Assembly: GCA_013911885.1 (NCBI GenBank)
Contig: JACESI010000008.1
Location: 62,001 to 126,000 of the forward strand
Source: Hyphomicrobiales bacterium
GTDB taxonomy: Bacteria > Pseudomonadota > Alphaproteobacteria > Rhizobiales > JACESI01
DNA: 64,000 nt
Direction of reading: 5' to 3'
Part shown: in pieces, positions 8,431-18,067 of the stretch
Layout of the letters: every line of letters starts with the position of its first letter
Position numbering within the stretch: the first letter of the stretch is position 1
Translations under genes and position numbers: made by a program
Notes under the pieces: model-generated
Databases searched by the model: none
Seen by the model: only the letters and a program-made list of their open reading frames with translations
Told to the model about the DNA's origin: nothing

Positions 8431-10467
8431 GGCAAGACCCAGAAGGCCGGCGAAAAGCGAAATCCGGTTGACGCCCTTGAGGATTGATGCATCGGTCATC
8501 TTGAGGCCGAACCAGTCGCGACCGCCGAAGCTGCGGCCATCGTCGCCATTGTTGCGCAGAGGCACAATGCGCGGGGTGCCGTCGGCGACCCGAAGCACGC
8601 GCCCTCCGGTCTCAGCGGCGAGCGGCGCAAGAAACTTGTCAGTCGACACCACTTCCTGAAATTCCTTCGGATTGGGCGGACCCATATGAGCAAGGGTCTT
8701 GAGGTCGCCATCGGTGATTGCATAAAGACCGGGCATCGCGTTCCTGATCCGGCCCTGAAGCAGGCCATCATCGGCAGCTGCGAGATCGAGCGTCGTTGCG
8801 ACACCGGTCGGCTCAGTGATTTCGACGGCCCGCGCCGGCCCTTCCTTCGGTGTTTCGCTCATGGTCTGGCGTTCGATCACGAGGTCATCGCCTTGTGCGA
8901 AGCCACGCAATGCCTCCTCCTCGAGATCCGGTTCTTTCATCAGCCAGTGCGACAGGCGGCGCAGAAGCTGGACATGGGGGCCGCCGCCTTCAAAGCCGCG
9001 CGCCCAGAGCCAGGCATGATCAGAGAGCATCAGCGCGACCCGACCTTCGCCTTCACGGTTCAGAATGAGCAGCGGTTTGTCGTCTAGCCCTGACATGACC
9101 GTATTGCCACGCGCCTCGATGACATCGACCGAGCGGAACCAGCGGCTCCAGGCTGGTGGCTCGGCCTTCGCGCCATCCAGCCCACGGGTGACAGGGTGGC
9201 GAAAGCCCTCTTTGGTGATGCGGGCGTGAAACGGCCCTTCATGGACGGTGCCGACCGGCTGGGCGGGCAGGACCGGAGCAAGGGGCGTCTGATAGATCGA
9301 GGAGGCGTCCGCATAATCCGGGCCTGCCGCAATCAGAAGCGCGCCGCCTTCCTCGACATAGCGTGCGATATTATCGAAATAAAGGATTGGAAGCACGCCA
9401 CGCCGCTGATAGCGGTCGAAAATGATGAGATCGAACTCGTTGATCTTGAGCGAGAACAGTTCGCGCGTCGGAAAGGCGATCAGCGACAATTGGTTGATCG
9501 GTGTGCCGTCCTGCTTTTCCGGCGGGCGCAGGATGGTGAAGTGAACGAGATCGACCGTCGCATCGGATTTGAGAAGATTGCGCCATGTGCGCTCTCCCGG
9601 ATGCGGTTCGCCGGAGACGAGGAGCACGCGCAGGTTCTCGCGGATGCCCTCAATTGTCTGGATGGCCGTGTTGTTGACGGCGGTCAGTTCGCCCTCCGCC
9701 TTGTCCATCGCGATTTCGAGAATGTTTTTCCCGCCGCGGTCGATCTTGATTGCAAGCGTGATTTCCTCGCCCACGGGCACGGTCTCGCTGACCTTGTTTT
9801 CGCCATTGAGCCTGATCGTGACTTCGGCGGTCACAGAGCGGCTGCGATCGGTGCTCTCGACCCGGAACTTGATTTCCTTTTCTTCGCCGACAATGCCGAA
9901 GCGCGGTGCTTCGGTGAGGACGAGGCGGCGGTCGAATTCATCCGCCCGACCTGTCAGAAGGGTGTGTATCGGCGCGCGAAAGCCAAGGGACTTTCGGTCG
10001 GCTGGCACATCATGGACTTCGCCGTCCGTCAGGAGGATTGCGCCCGCGATCTGGTCTGGCGGAACATCGGCGAGTTCCCGCTCAAGCGCGCTGAAGAGCA
10101 CCGTGCCATCCCGGCCCGGGTCACGGCCATTGCTCTCGACATAGCGCACTTCAAGATTGGGGATAACGGCAAGACGGCGCTTGAGATCATCGAGCGCTGC
10201 GTCGGTCTGTTGCTTGCGGTTGTCGAGGGTCTGGCTGCCGGAGCGGTCGATCACCACCGCCGCAACGCTGGTCAGCGGTTCGCGATCTTCCTGGACGAGG
10301 ACAGGGTTGATGAGGGCCATGATCCCGAAGGCGAGCGCGAGCGCCCGCAAGGGCGCGCCGCGGCTTCGCCCGATCAGAAGAAGGCTCGCAATCACCAGCG
10401 CGGCAGCACCGATTGCCGCAATCAGCGGCCATGGCAGGAGCGGGTCGAGATCGAGCAGCCAGTTCAT
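8383..10467 (-). CDS. Membrane protein of the MoxR/DUF58/DUF4159 operon, extracytoplasmic vWA/GATase-like domain
   Basis: A 694-residue inner-membrane protein with two helices at the N-terminus (about 10-55) and one at the very C-terminus (about 668-688), leaving a large middle part outside. That part begins with VAAVVIDRSGSQTLDNRKQQT, which resembles the metal-dependent adhesion site of vWA domains, though the DxSxS is DRSGS. It continues with LLTDGEVHDVP, beta-rich domains and a glutamine-amidotransferase-like stretch (ALLIAAGPDYAD). It is the fourth gene of a translationally coupled operon; its ATG overlaps the stop of the DUF4159 gene (TGATG). The function is unknown; the usual guess for such operons is chaperone-like maturation or envelope stress. 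The ATG at 10467 is chosen over a longer frame that reads Arg-rich nonsense. Confidence 0.85.
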   Translation of the reverse strand: MNWLLDLDPLLPWPLIAAIGAAALVIASLLLIGRSRGAPLRALALAFGIMALINPVLVQEDREPLTSVAAVVIDRSGSQTLDNRKQQTDAALDDLKRRLAVIPNLEVRYVESNGRDPGRDGTVLFSALERELADVPPDQIAGAILLTDGEVHDVPADRKSLGFRAPIHTLLTGRADEFDRRLVLTEAPRFGIVGEEKEIKFRVESTDRSRSVTAEVTIRLNGENKVSETVPVGEEITLAIKIDRGGKNILEIAMDKAEGELTAVNNTAIQTIEGIRENLRVLLVSGEPHPGERTWRNLLKSDATVDLVHFTILRPPEKQDGTPINQLSLIAFPTRELFSLKINEFDLIIFDRYQRRGVLPILYFDNIARYVEEGGALLIAAGPDYADASSIYQTPLAPVLPAQPVGTVHEGPFHARITKEGFRHPVTRGLDGAKAEPPAWSRWFRSVDVIEARGNTVMSGLDDKPLLILNREGEGRVALMLSDHAWLWARGFEGGGPHVQLLRRLSHWLMKEPDLEEEALRGFAQGDDLVIERQTMSETPKEGPARAVEITEPTGVATTLDLAAADDGLLQGRIRNAMPGLYAITDGDLKTLAHMGPPNPKEFQEVVSTDKFLAPLAAETGGRVLRVADGTPRIVPLRNNGDDGRSFGGRDWFGLKMTDASILKGVNRISLFAGLLGLALLLGAFTAMWYREGR

Positions 10468-13286
10468 CACTGCCCCAGTCGTTCGAGCAGGGCCGGAACG
10501 TGGACCTGATCGGCCTTGTAATTGCCGGTCAGGGTATACATCACGATATTGACCCCGGTGCGGAAGGCATAGACGCGCTGTTCCGGATCGCTTGGCACGG
10601 TCGGAAGCAGCGGCTGATTGCTGGCATCGGTGGCCCATGCGCCGGCGAGATCATTCGCTGTAATCAGGATCGAGGATACGCCATCCGCTTCCGTTTGGCT
10701 CTCTTCGTCGTTCTTTTCCTTGTCGGATGTCGCTTCCACCCAGAGGGGGCTGCCATCCCAGCGTCCCGGAAAGTCCTGGAGCAGATAGAACGAGCGGGTC
10801 AGCACATGGTTGGATGGAACCGGTTCAAGCGGCGGAATGTCGAGCCCCGCCACGATCTGGCGAAGTTTCGCTGTCGCCGGTGTCACGGTATTCGGGAAAG
10901 TGTCAAACTGGTCGCGGGTATCGAAAAGCACGGTACCGCCCTGTTTCATGAACGCATCGACCCGCGCCATTGTCGCTGCGTCGGGCACCGGCGCATTCGG
11001 TGTAATGGGCCAGTAGAGAAGGGCGTAAAAGGCCATCTCGTCTTTGGCAATATCGACGCCAACCGGCGCGCCGGGTTCAAGCGCTGTGCGCAGCGCAAGG
11101 AAAGTGGACAGTCCCTTCAGGCCGGCTGCGCTGATTTCATCGACGGCGCTATCGCCGGTCATGACATAGGCAAGCCGCGTGGTCAGTGCGCCCGCATAGG
11201 CTTCGTCGCTGTTGCCTTGCGCCCGGCTCTGTGTTGGTGCGCCGAAAACAAGCAGGCAGCCAGCGATCAGGCATCCGGCAAGAGCGCGAAAGCGCGCGCG
11301 GAGCGCACCGGAGAAGAGCCCGGCCATTGCCGCCACAATCACCGCATCGATGAGCAGAAGGATAACCGCGCCTGAAAAGAAGGAAGGCCGCAAATCAGTG
11401 GCGATTTGGCCATCAAGACCCGTGATACTGGCGCTCCCTGCCAAAGCGGCAGGGTCGAGCATTGCAAATGGCGTTTGTTTCGTCATCAGGTTGAGGGCGA
11501 TCAGGCTTTCTTCCTTGCCATAGAGACCCGGCGGTGTCTTGCTGCTTGCGAGGTTCTCGGCAAGGGCGCTGAGGGCAATCGGTTCGGCGGTTTCGATGGG
11601 CGGGCCGAGGCGGCCATAGGCATCAAGGGTCTGGAATGGCGGGAAGACTTCCGCAACACTGTTCGTGTTGCCTGTGACCGCGCTTGCCGGGACCGAGGAA
11701 AAGGCGACGAGCTTGACCAGCATATCGACGAAGGCTCCGGAAATCGGCAGGTTTGACCACGAGGCATCGGCGGTGACATGGAAAAGAATGAGCCAGCCTT
11801 CACCGACCTTTTGCGCAGTGACAAGCGGCGTTCCGTCTTCAAGTTCAGCCCATGTCCTGTTCAGGAGGTCGAAGTCGGGTTCGGCCAGCACCTGCCGGGT
11901 CACTTCGATATCACCGGGCAAATTCATGCCGGCGAACGGGCCGTTTTCCGAGAAACGGGCAAGCTTCTGAGGTTTTTCCCAGGTGAGGGAGCCGCCAAGG
12001 CTGCGTTCGCCAGCGCGCAGGCGTACCGGCGTCAGAGCGTCCCTGGTCGCGGCAAGCCGGGGGCCCGAAAAGCGCACGACCGTGCCGCCCTGCGTCATGA
12101 AGCGGCGCAGCCGCTCGACTTCATTCGCAGGCAAGGTGCCGACATCGGCCATGACGATCATCGAGGCGCCAGAGCGGATCAGCGACGGGACAGCTTCGGC
12201 GATATTCTGGGTGCCCGCATCACGCAGGTCGGCAAAGGGCTCGAGGGCGCGACGGATATAATAAAGCGGTGACAGCAAAGGCTGCTGCGCCTGGTCGACC
12301 GACGCGCCGGACAACAGCCCGACCGAGCGCCGCCGCGAGCGGTCATCGAGAAGATAATGGCCGCCAACGCTCTCGAGTATCGCGCCGTTTTCATCCATGA
12401 GCGCGAGGCGTATGATTTCATTGCGCAGTTCGATCGGGAGTTCGATCACAGCCTTGGTTTCAAGCGCGTCACCAGCAAAGGGAACAGCAACCTCCGCGAG
12501 GGCAAGGCCGTCCTTGTCAAGGGCGCGCAAGGTGACGGGACGGGTCGTCGGTGCAAGCCGTTTCACGACGACATCAAGCGCGTTTGCCGAATTGCCGACC
12601 TCGCTGATGGCGAGGCGCGCATCAGGGTTGAAGCGGAAGCGGATCGCGCCCATTGCCGAAAGCTGATCGGCAAGCGCTGCGTCGCCATCGGTTCTGAGCG
12701 GGCTTGCAATCCAGACGATCTCAGTGTTTGCCGCTGTCTCACCGGCGTCTTTGGCAAAGGCGCTCAGGCGTTTTGCCGTTGTCCCACGATCTTCCGGAAA
12801 GGGCAGCGGGCGGACAGCGTTCAATCGTTCGAGCATCGTTTCCGGATCGTCGAACCGGATCGCCGCATTCTCAGGGTCGGTGGTGAAAATCAGGGCGGCG
12901 GGCTTTTGTGCGCGCGAGGCATCCTCAAGCAGGGTGCGTGCGGCGTCACGCCGCCTCGGCCAGTCATTCGCGGTCGTCCAGCCATTGTCGAGGACCACGA
13001 TGAGCGGGTTTTTGTTTGCCACCGCGCCCTGGTTGGGGCGGATGGACGGACCCGCGAGAGCGAGGATGGCAAGGGCAGCCAGAAGAAGCCGGATCGCGGT
13101 CAGCCACCACGGGCTCGCGTGGGGGGTTTCCTCCCGATGCGCGAGTTCGGCAAGCAGCCGGGTTGGCGGAAAGGCCTGCAGGCGCGGCCGCGGCGGCATC
13201 AGGCGCAGCAGCCACCAGATCAGCGGCAGCAGGAGGAGCGCACCGAGAATCGCCGGACTGGTAAAGGCAAGCGCCGTGCCGAACAT
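10467..13286 (-). CDS. BatA-domain / DUF4159 membrane protein
   Basis: A 939-residue protein. The N-terminus is the aerotolerance-regulator (BatA) N-terminal region with two helices, TSPAILGALLLLPLIWWLLRLMPPRPR and an ALAILALAGPSIRP segment around 65-80, followed by a vWA-like domain (LIVVLDNGWTTANDWPRRR, MIDAS-like residues degraded). A further helix pair sits near 640-680. After a signal-like segment, the C-terminal 240 residues form DUF4159, with LALRTALEPGAPVGVDIAKDEMAFYALLYWPI and GGTVLFDTRD. It shares its operon with moxR, DUF58 and the 694-residue protein, six bases after the DUF58 stop. The role is inferred to be membrane-associated and linked to the MoxR ATPase; the molecular activity is not known. 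Confidence 0.9.
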   Translation of the reverse strand: MFGTALAFTSPAILGALLLLPLIWWLLRLMPPRPRLQAFPPTRLLAELAHREETPHASPWWLTAIRLLLAALAILALAGPSIRPNQGAVANKNPLIVVLDNGWTTANDWPRRRDAARTLLEDASRAQKPAALIFTTDPENAAIRFDDPETMLERLNAVRPLPFPEDRGTTAKRLSAFAKDAGETAANTEIVWIASPLRTDGDAALADQLSAMGAIRFRFNPDARLAISEVGNSANALDVVVKRLAPTTRPVTLRALDKDGLALAEVAVPFAGDALETKAVIELPIELRNEIIRLALMDENGAILESVGGHYLLDDRSRRRSVGLLSGASVDQAQQPLLSPLYYIRRALEPFADLRDAGTQNIAEAVPSLIRSGASMIVMADVGTLPANEVERLRRFMTQGGTVVRFSGPRLAATRDALTPVRLRAGERSLGGSLTWEKPQKLARFSENGPFAGMNLPGDIEVTRQVLAEPDFDLLNRTWAELEDGTPLVTAQKVGEGWLILFHVTADASWSNLPISGAFVDMLVKLVAFSSVPASAVTGNTNSVAEVFPPFQTLDAYGRLGPPIETAEPIALSALAENLASSKTPPGLYGKEESLIALNLMTKQTPFAMLDPAALAGSASITGLDGQIATDLRPSFFSGAVILLLIDAVIVAAMAGLFSGALRARFRALAGCLIAGCLLVFGAPTQSRAQGNSDEAYAGALTTRLAYVMTGDSAVDEISAAGLKGLSTFLALRTALEPGAPVGVDIAKDEMAFYALLYWPITPNAPVPDAATMARVDAFMKQGGTVLFDTRDQFDTFPNTVTPATAKLRQIVAGLDIPPLEPVPSNHVLTRSFYLLQDFPGRWDGSPLWVEATSDKEKNDEESQTEADGVSSILITANDLAGAWATDASNQPLLPTVPSDPEQRVYAFRTGVNIVMYTLTGNYKADQVHVPALLERLGQ

Positions 13287-13292
13287 CTTGGT

Positions 13293-14198
13293 CTAGCCTT
13301 TCGTCATGCGGTTATAAAGGGTGAGCACGGCTTCCGTTGCGGGGCGGTCGGTATGGTGAACGAGAAAGGTCCAGTTGAGGCGGTTGCAAAGTTCTTTCAC
13401 GGCAAGTCTGCGTGATTCGAGGCGTGCGCGATAATCCTCGCGGTAGGCCTGCGCCCGGCTGGTGATGACTATCTGCCCGGTTTCAGGGTCCTGAAACTCG
13501 ATCCGCCCGGAATAGGGAAACGCTTCTTCCACCGGGTCCAGCACCTGGACCACATGGCCCCTTGTGCCGGAGCGGGCGATCTGGTGGAGGAAATTTTCAA
13601 GTTCGGCAATCGGGTCGAGAAAATCACCGAAAAGCACCACTTCTGAAAAACGGTTGATGCCGTCCGGTGCGGGCATTCCCTGTTTTGGCGGCAGGACGCC
13701 GATCCGGGCGATCCGCTCAGCATAAATTTCCGCCGCCCGCCGCCGCGTGGTGGCGCGGGTATGGCCGAGAAGACCGGTCCGCTCGCCCCCGGCGCTCAGA
13801 AGTTCGGTCATCGCGAGTGTTAGAACAATGGCGCGGGCGCGCTTGGTGACGCCGGAAAGAGAGGAGCCGAACTGCATCGACCGGGTGAGATCAAGCCAGA
13901 GCCACGCGGTCTGCGCTGCTTCCCATTCGCGGTCCTTGATATAGATGGTACCGTCGCGGGCCGAGCGCCGCCAGTCGATGGCGCTTGTGTTTTCACCTTC
14001 GGCAAAGGGGCGGAACTGCCAGAATGCCTCGCCGGGGCCCGCCATCCGCCGACCGTGCCAGCCAGACATGATCGTGCGGGCGACGCGGCGGGATTCGAGC
14101 AGAAGATCTGGCAGCGTTTCCGCTGCATGCTGCGCTTGCGTGAGCAGCTTGAAGGGCTGATCGACCGCTTCCTCCAGAGTGCCGCTCATGGTGTTCAT
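13293..14198 (-). CDS. DUF58 domain protein (vWA-like), MoxR partner
   Basis: A 301-residue soluble DUF58 protein, a vWA-fold relative that accompanies MoxR ATPases. Signature features are the stretch RPFAEGENTSAIDWRRSARDGTIYIKDREWE near 66-96 (the RxYxxGDxxRxIDWxxSAR motif of DUF58) and LWLDLTRSMQFGSS, corresponding to the DxSxS MIDAS but read as DLTRS. Its start overlaps the moxR stop by one base (TGATG), indicating translational coupling. It probably presents a substrate to, or is remodelled by, MoxR; that is inference from the family. Confidence 0.93.
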   Translation of the reverse strand: MNTMSGTLEEAVDQPFKLLTQAQHAAETLPDLLLESRRVARTIMSGWHGRRMAGPGEAFWQFRPFAEGENTSAIDWRRSARDGTIYIKDREWEAAQTAWLWLDLTRSMQFGSSLSGVTKRARAIVLTLAMTELLSAGGERTGLLGHTRATTRRRAAEIYAERIARIGVLPPKQGMPAPDGINRFSEVVLFGDFLDPIAELENFLHQIARSGTRGHVVQVLDPVEEAFPYSGRIEFQDPETGQIVITSRAQAYREDYRARLESRRLAVKELCNRLNWTFLVHHTDRPATEAVLTLYNRMTKG

Positions 14199-15208
14199 CA
14201 GCCGATTTTGCCTTTCAGGGCGGCAATCACGTCACGCACCGAAATGCCGTCGGCGCGGGCTGAGAATGAAAGCGCCATGCGGTGCTGCAACACCGGTTCG
14301 GCCAGAGCCAGAACATCGTCAACCGAGGGGGCGAGGCGTCCTTCAAGCAGGGCGCGGGCGCGCACGGTGAGCATCAGCGCCTGCGAGGCGCGGGGCCCCG
14401 GCCCCCAGGCGATATGTTTGGTCATGGCATTGCTGTCTGCTGCATCCGGGCGCGCGGATCGCACGAGGGCGAGAATGGCCTCCATCACACTTTCGCCGAC
14501 CGGCATCTTGCGCACCAGAAGCTGATAGGCGCGCAACTGTTCGCCGGTGAGGACAGGCTTTGCAACCGCGCTTACCGCGCCCGTTGTTTCAATCAGAATG
14601 CGCCGCTCGGCCTCAAGCGTCGGATAGCGCACATCAATCTGCATCAAAAACCGGTCAAGCTGGGCTTCGGGAAGGGGATAGGTTCCTTCCTGCTCAAGCG
14701 GGTTCTGGGTCGCGAGAACATGAAAAGGCTCTGGCAGATCATAGCGTTTCGCGGCGACAGTGACATGATATTCCTGCATCGCCTGAAGCAGTGCCGACTG
14801 GGTTCGCGGGCTTGCCCGGTTGATTTCATCGGCCATCAGAAGCTGGGCGAAGACCGGGCCCTTGAGAAAGCGGAAGGCGCGCCGGCCGTCCTCGTCCTTG
14901 TCCATGACTTCAGAGCCGATAATGTCAGATGGCATCAGGTCCGGGGTGAACTGGATCCTGTTTGCGTTGAGGCCGAGTACGGTTCCCATTGTTTCCACAA
15001 GAAGCGTTTTTGCAAGACCCGGAACGCCGACCAGAAGCCCATGGCCGCCCGCCAGAATGGCCGCAAAAGCCATTTCGACAATCGTTTCCTGCCCAAACAC
15101 CACGGCACCAATAGCCTCACGCGCGCGGCGGATTTCGGTGGCGGCGGCATCGGCCTCCTCGACAATATCGGCGACAATCTGGGAAGGGGTCTTGTCGACA
15201 GCGCTCAT
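14198..15208 (-). CDS. MoxR-family AAA+ ATPase
   Basis: A 336-residue AAA+ ATPase of the MoxR proper subgroup, thought to act as a chaperone for assembly of envelope or metal-enzyme complexes. It has Walker A GVPGLAKT at 61-68, Walker B LLMADEINR at 123-131 and sensor 1 ATQNPLEQEGTYPLPEAQLDRF at about 161-182, all well preserved. It is the first gene of the four-gene operon and is transcribed divergently from the DUF1285 gene across a 293-base spacer. The start at 15208 is fixed by AAAGGAGG seven bases upstream; the longer frame to 15304 has no such site. Confidence 0.95.
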   Translation of the reverse strand: MSAVDKTPSQIVADIVEEADAAATEIRRAREAIGAVVFGQETIVEMAFAAILAGGHGLLVGVPGLAKTLLVETMGTVLGLNANRIQFTPDLMPSDIIGSEVMDKDEDGRRAFRFLKGPVFAQLLMADEINRASPRTQSALLQAMQEYHVTVAAKRYDLPEPFHVLATQNPLEQEGTYPLPEAQLDRFLMQIDVRYPTLEAERRILIETTGAVSAVAKPVLTGEQLRAYQLLVRKMPVGESVMEAILALVRSARPDAADSNAMTKHIAWGPGPRASQALMLTVRARALLEGRLAPSVDDVLALAEPVLQHRMALSFSARADGISVRDVIAALKGKIG

Positions 15209-15501
15209 CCGAACGCCTCCTTTTGATCTGGATTCTTGTTCAACCTGTCTTATCAGCAAAAACCAGCGGACGGCGCATCGAACAGGGCTTTTCAACACCA
15301 TCATGGGAGTATGTGGGCGATTTCATGACATTGTCCACCAGGATTGCCTGCGACACGCGCGCTCAATCTTGGCCCGCTTGCAAGGTCGTCCTCCCGCCGG
15401 TCCGGCATTATCGATGATTTTTCGGGCGATAATGCGCGCGAGCGTGGCATTGACGCGCTGACGCAGTTTGCGGTTTTGAAAAGTCCGTCTACATAGAAGT
15501 C

Positions 15502-16146
15502 ATGGCAGAGCGCAAAAAACCATCGACGACAAACGATCCCGCTATCACCGAGGGACAGATTTCGGGCGGGCTCGAGGCGCTTTTGTCGCGCGCGAAATAT
15601 GCCGGAAGCGGCACGCCGCCGGTCGAGAAATGGAACCCGCCCTTCTGCGGCGATCTTGACATGCGCATCGCGCGGGACGGTCTGTGGTATTATATGGGCA
15701 CGCCGATCGGGCGTGAGGCGCTCGTTCGGCTGTTTTCCACCGTCCTGCGGAAAGATGCGGATGGAAAGACCTATCTCGTCACCCCGGTCGAAAAGATCGG
15801 CATTACGGTCGACGATGCGCCCTTTGTTGCGGTCGAGATGAATGTTCACCAGAAGGGCGGGACACAGGTTCTGACAGTGCGCACCAATGTCGGCGATGCG
15901 GTCGAGATCGGGCCAGATCATCGATTGCGCTTTACCGATGAGGACAGGACCGAGGGCGTCAAGCCTTATGTTCACATACGCGGGCGGCTCGAGGCGCTCC
16001 TTGCCCGGCCCTTGCTCTACCAGCTTGTCGATATCGGCGAGACGCGGGATGTGGACGGGATCGCGATGTTCGGCGTGACAAGCAACAACATGTTTTTCCC
16101 GATCATGCGGCAGGACGAGCTCGACCGCCTCACGGACGGCGGATAA
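15502..16146 (+). CDS. DUF1285 domain protein
   Basis: A 214-residue DUF1285 family protein, common in alpha- and gammaproteobacteria and of unknown function. The family core is recognisable: GGLEALLSRAKY, WNPPFCGDLDMRIARDGLWYYMGTPIGREALVRLFSTVLRKDADGKTYLVTPVEKIGI and VDDAPFVAVEMNVHQ. No transmembrane segment or catalytic signature is apparent. It leads a three-gene cluster with the CoA pyrophosphatase and cca genes (five-base gaps), opposite the MoxR operon; this arrangement recurs in Hyphomicrobiales and hints at a shared regulatory region rather than shared function. Confidence 0.93.
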   Translation: MAERKKPSTTNDPAITEGQISGGLEALLSRAKYAGSGTPPVEKWNPPFCGDLDMRIARDGLWYYMGTPIGREALVRLFSTVLRKDADGKTYLVTPVEKIGITVDDAPFVAVEMNVHQKGGTQVLTVRTNVGDAVEIGPDHRLRFTDEDRTEGVKPYVHIRGRLEALLARPLLYQLVDIGETRDVDGIAMFGVTSNNMFFPIMRQDELDRLTDGG

Positions 16147-16151
16147 TCTTC

Positions 16152-16823
16152 ATGTTTGTTGATGACGATGATTTTCTGAGGCGTGCCGGGCGCTATCTGC
16201 ACCCGCTGGCAGAGGGGCTTCGCGACAAGGGCGATCTCATTTTCAACCCCGATGTCGGCCAGATTTATCCGCATTTTCGCGAGGCGGCGGTGCTGTTTTC
16301 CGTGATCGAGCGTCCGGCGGGCTTCACGACGCTTCTCAACATGCGCCCGAGACATCTCAAACACCATGGCGGGCAGATCGGTTTTCCGGGGGGCAAGGTC
16401 GAGAGCGACGATGCCGGGCCGGTTGCAACGGCGCTGCGCGAAGCTAATGAGGAGGTCGGGCTTCCTGCCGCCAATGTCGAGCCGCTCGGTTTTCTCGATG
16501 CTTATATTACCGGAAGCGGCTTCCGGGTGGTGCCGGTCGTTGCCCGCGTAACGCCACCTGCTTCTTTCGTGCTTGATGCAAATGAGGTAGAGGCAGCGTT
16601 CGAGGTGCCGTTTTCGTTTCTGATGAACCCGGAAAACCACAACCATGGCTTTGTCGACTGGAAGGGAAAACCCCGGTTCTATTATGAAATGCCCTATCGC
16701 GAGGGCGCGGCGGACTGGCGGATCTGGGGCGTGACGGCGGGGATCATCCGTCTTCTTTATGAGACGCTTTATCCCGAATTTCCCAAGACGGAACCTTATC
16801 GACGTACAGAACAAACGGTCTGA
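16152..16823 (+). CDS. CoA pyrophosphatase, Nudix family (NudL type)
   Basis: A 223-residue Nudix enzyme predicted to split CoA and its thioesters into 3',5'-ADP and 4'-phosphopantetheine. The NuCoA signature LNMRPRHLKHHGGQIGFPGG precedes the Nudix box (GKVESDDAGPVATALREANEEVGL, about 81-104), including the Asp that replaces the usual first Glu in this subfamily. It sits five bases from both neighbours in the DUF1285-nudL-cca cluster, so co-transcription is likely. CoA turnover control is the inferred role. Confidence 0.93.
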   Translation: MFVDDDDFLRRAGRYLHPLAEGLRDKGDLIFNPDVGQIYPHFREAAVLFSVIERPAGFTTLLNMRPRHLKHHGGQIGFPGGKVESDDAGPVATALREANEEVGLPAANVEPLGFLDAYITGSGFRVVPVVARVTPPASFVLDANEVEAAFEVPFSFLMNPENHNHGFVDWKGKPRFYYEMPYREGAADWRIWGVTAGIIRLLYETLYPEFPKTEPYRRTEQTV

Positions 16824-16828
16824 AACCA

Positions 16829-18067
16829 ATGACGAAGTCACCCAAACCCCATCTGATTAACCGCTCCTGGCTGGATGAGATGAACCTGAAAGCTTTGCTT
16901 GCCGCGCTCAACACGGATGGCGAGGAGACGCGGATTGTTGGCGGTGCGGTGCGTAATGCCCTTCTCGGCGAGGAAATCGCGGATATCGATTGCGCCACCA
17001 CCGCGATCCCAAGCAAGGTCGAGAGGCTCGCCGCAGCGGCCGGGTTCAGGACGGTTCCGACCGGAATTGAGCATGGCACGGTGACGGTTCTGGTCAACGC
17101 GGCGCGCTTTGAGGTGACGACGCTTCGAGCCGATGTTGAAACCGATGGCCGTCATGCCGTTGTCGCCTTCGGTCGCGATTTTGCAGCGGATGCGGCGCGG
17201 CGCGATTTTACGATCAATGCCCTTTCCATTGATGGCGATGGCGCGGTGCATGATCCGCTCGGGGGCTATGCGGATCTCGTGAACCGGGTGGTGCGTTTCA
17301 TCGGCGATCCGGAAACCCGGATCCGGGAAGACTACCTGCGCACGCTGCGGTTTTTTCGGTTCTTTGCCTATTATGGCGACGGGCGGCCTGACCGTGATGC
17401 GCTGCGCGCCATCGTACGCACGCGCGACGGCCTCGGCAAGCTCTCGGTCGAGCGGGTGTGGATGGAACTCAAGAAAATCCTGAGCGCGCCTGAGCCGGAA
17501 CGGGCGATCCTGTGGATGCGGACCACGGAAGTGCTCACCAGCGTTTTGCCCGAGAACTGGGGGCTTGATCAGTTCCACTGGCTGCTCGCCGCCGAGCGCG
17601 ATCAGGGCTGGGAGCGTGATGCGATGCTGCGTCTTGAGGCGATGCTTCGCCCGGTGCCGGAGAATGTCACAACCCTTGCCGACCGGCTGAAATTCTCAAA
17701 TGAAGAGCGCCATCGCCTTCTCGACTGGGTGGCGGAGGTGCCAACCGCGCGCAAGGCTGCTGGTCTGTCCGAGGCGGCGTTTGCCAAACATCTTTATCGG
17801 TCGAACCAAGGTGGACTTGTCGATGCGCTCGCGCATGAATTCGCCCAGCGATTCGTTAAGGAAGAGGCTGGCGCAAAGGCGATTGCCGATCTTATCCTTC
17901 TATCGAGGGGGTGGCATCGCCCGGTCTTTCCGGTAACGGGCGATGACCTGATCGGGGCCGGGTTTGAACCCGGCCCGAAATTGGGCATAGCTCTGGGACG
18001 GCTCGAAGACCTGTGGATCGATAGCGGCTTTACGCTCTCAAAGCCGGCGCTTCTGGCCGCGCTCTGA
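16829..18067 (+). CDS. cca: CCA tRNA nucleotidyltransferase / poly(A) polymerase family
   Basis: A 412-residue class II nucleotidyltransferase adding or repairing the 3'-terminal CCA of tRNAs. The head domain has RIVGGAVRNALL at about 36-47, the metal-binding DIDCAT at about 55-60, and the second nucleotide-binding motif around RRDFTINALSID (about 125-136), then the neck VRFIGDPETRIREDYLRTLRFFRF. In alphaproteobacteria this family covers CCA addition and some poly(A) polymerases; the presence of a single candidate here and its length favour CCA addition. Its 3' end overlaps the 3' end of a convergent DUF1059 gene by 38 bases. Confidence 0.93.
   Translation: MTKSPKPHLINRSWLDEMNLKALLAALNTDGEETRIVGGAVRNALLGEEIADIDCATTAIPSKVERLAAAAGFRTVPTGIEHGTVTVLVNAARFEVTTLRADVETDGRHAVVAFGRDFAADAARRDFTINALSIDGDGAVHDPLGGYADLVNRVVRFIGDPETRIREDYLRTLRFFRFFAYYGDGRPDRDALRAIVRTRDGLGKLSVERVWMELKKILSAPEPERAILWMRTTEVLTSVLPENWGLDQFHWLLAAERDQGWERDAMLRLEAMLRPVPENVTTLADRLKFSNEERHRLLDWVAEVPTARKAAGLSEAAFAKHLYRSNQGGLVDALAHEFAQRFVKEEAGAKAIADLILLSRGWHRPVFPVTGDDLIGAGFEPGPKLGIALGRLEDLWIDSGFTLSKPALLAAL

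Noticed and set aside
9196..10509. 437-codon plus-strand frame opposite the 694-residue membrane protein gene
   Set aside because: Antisense shadow of a conserved operon member; no recognisable domains.
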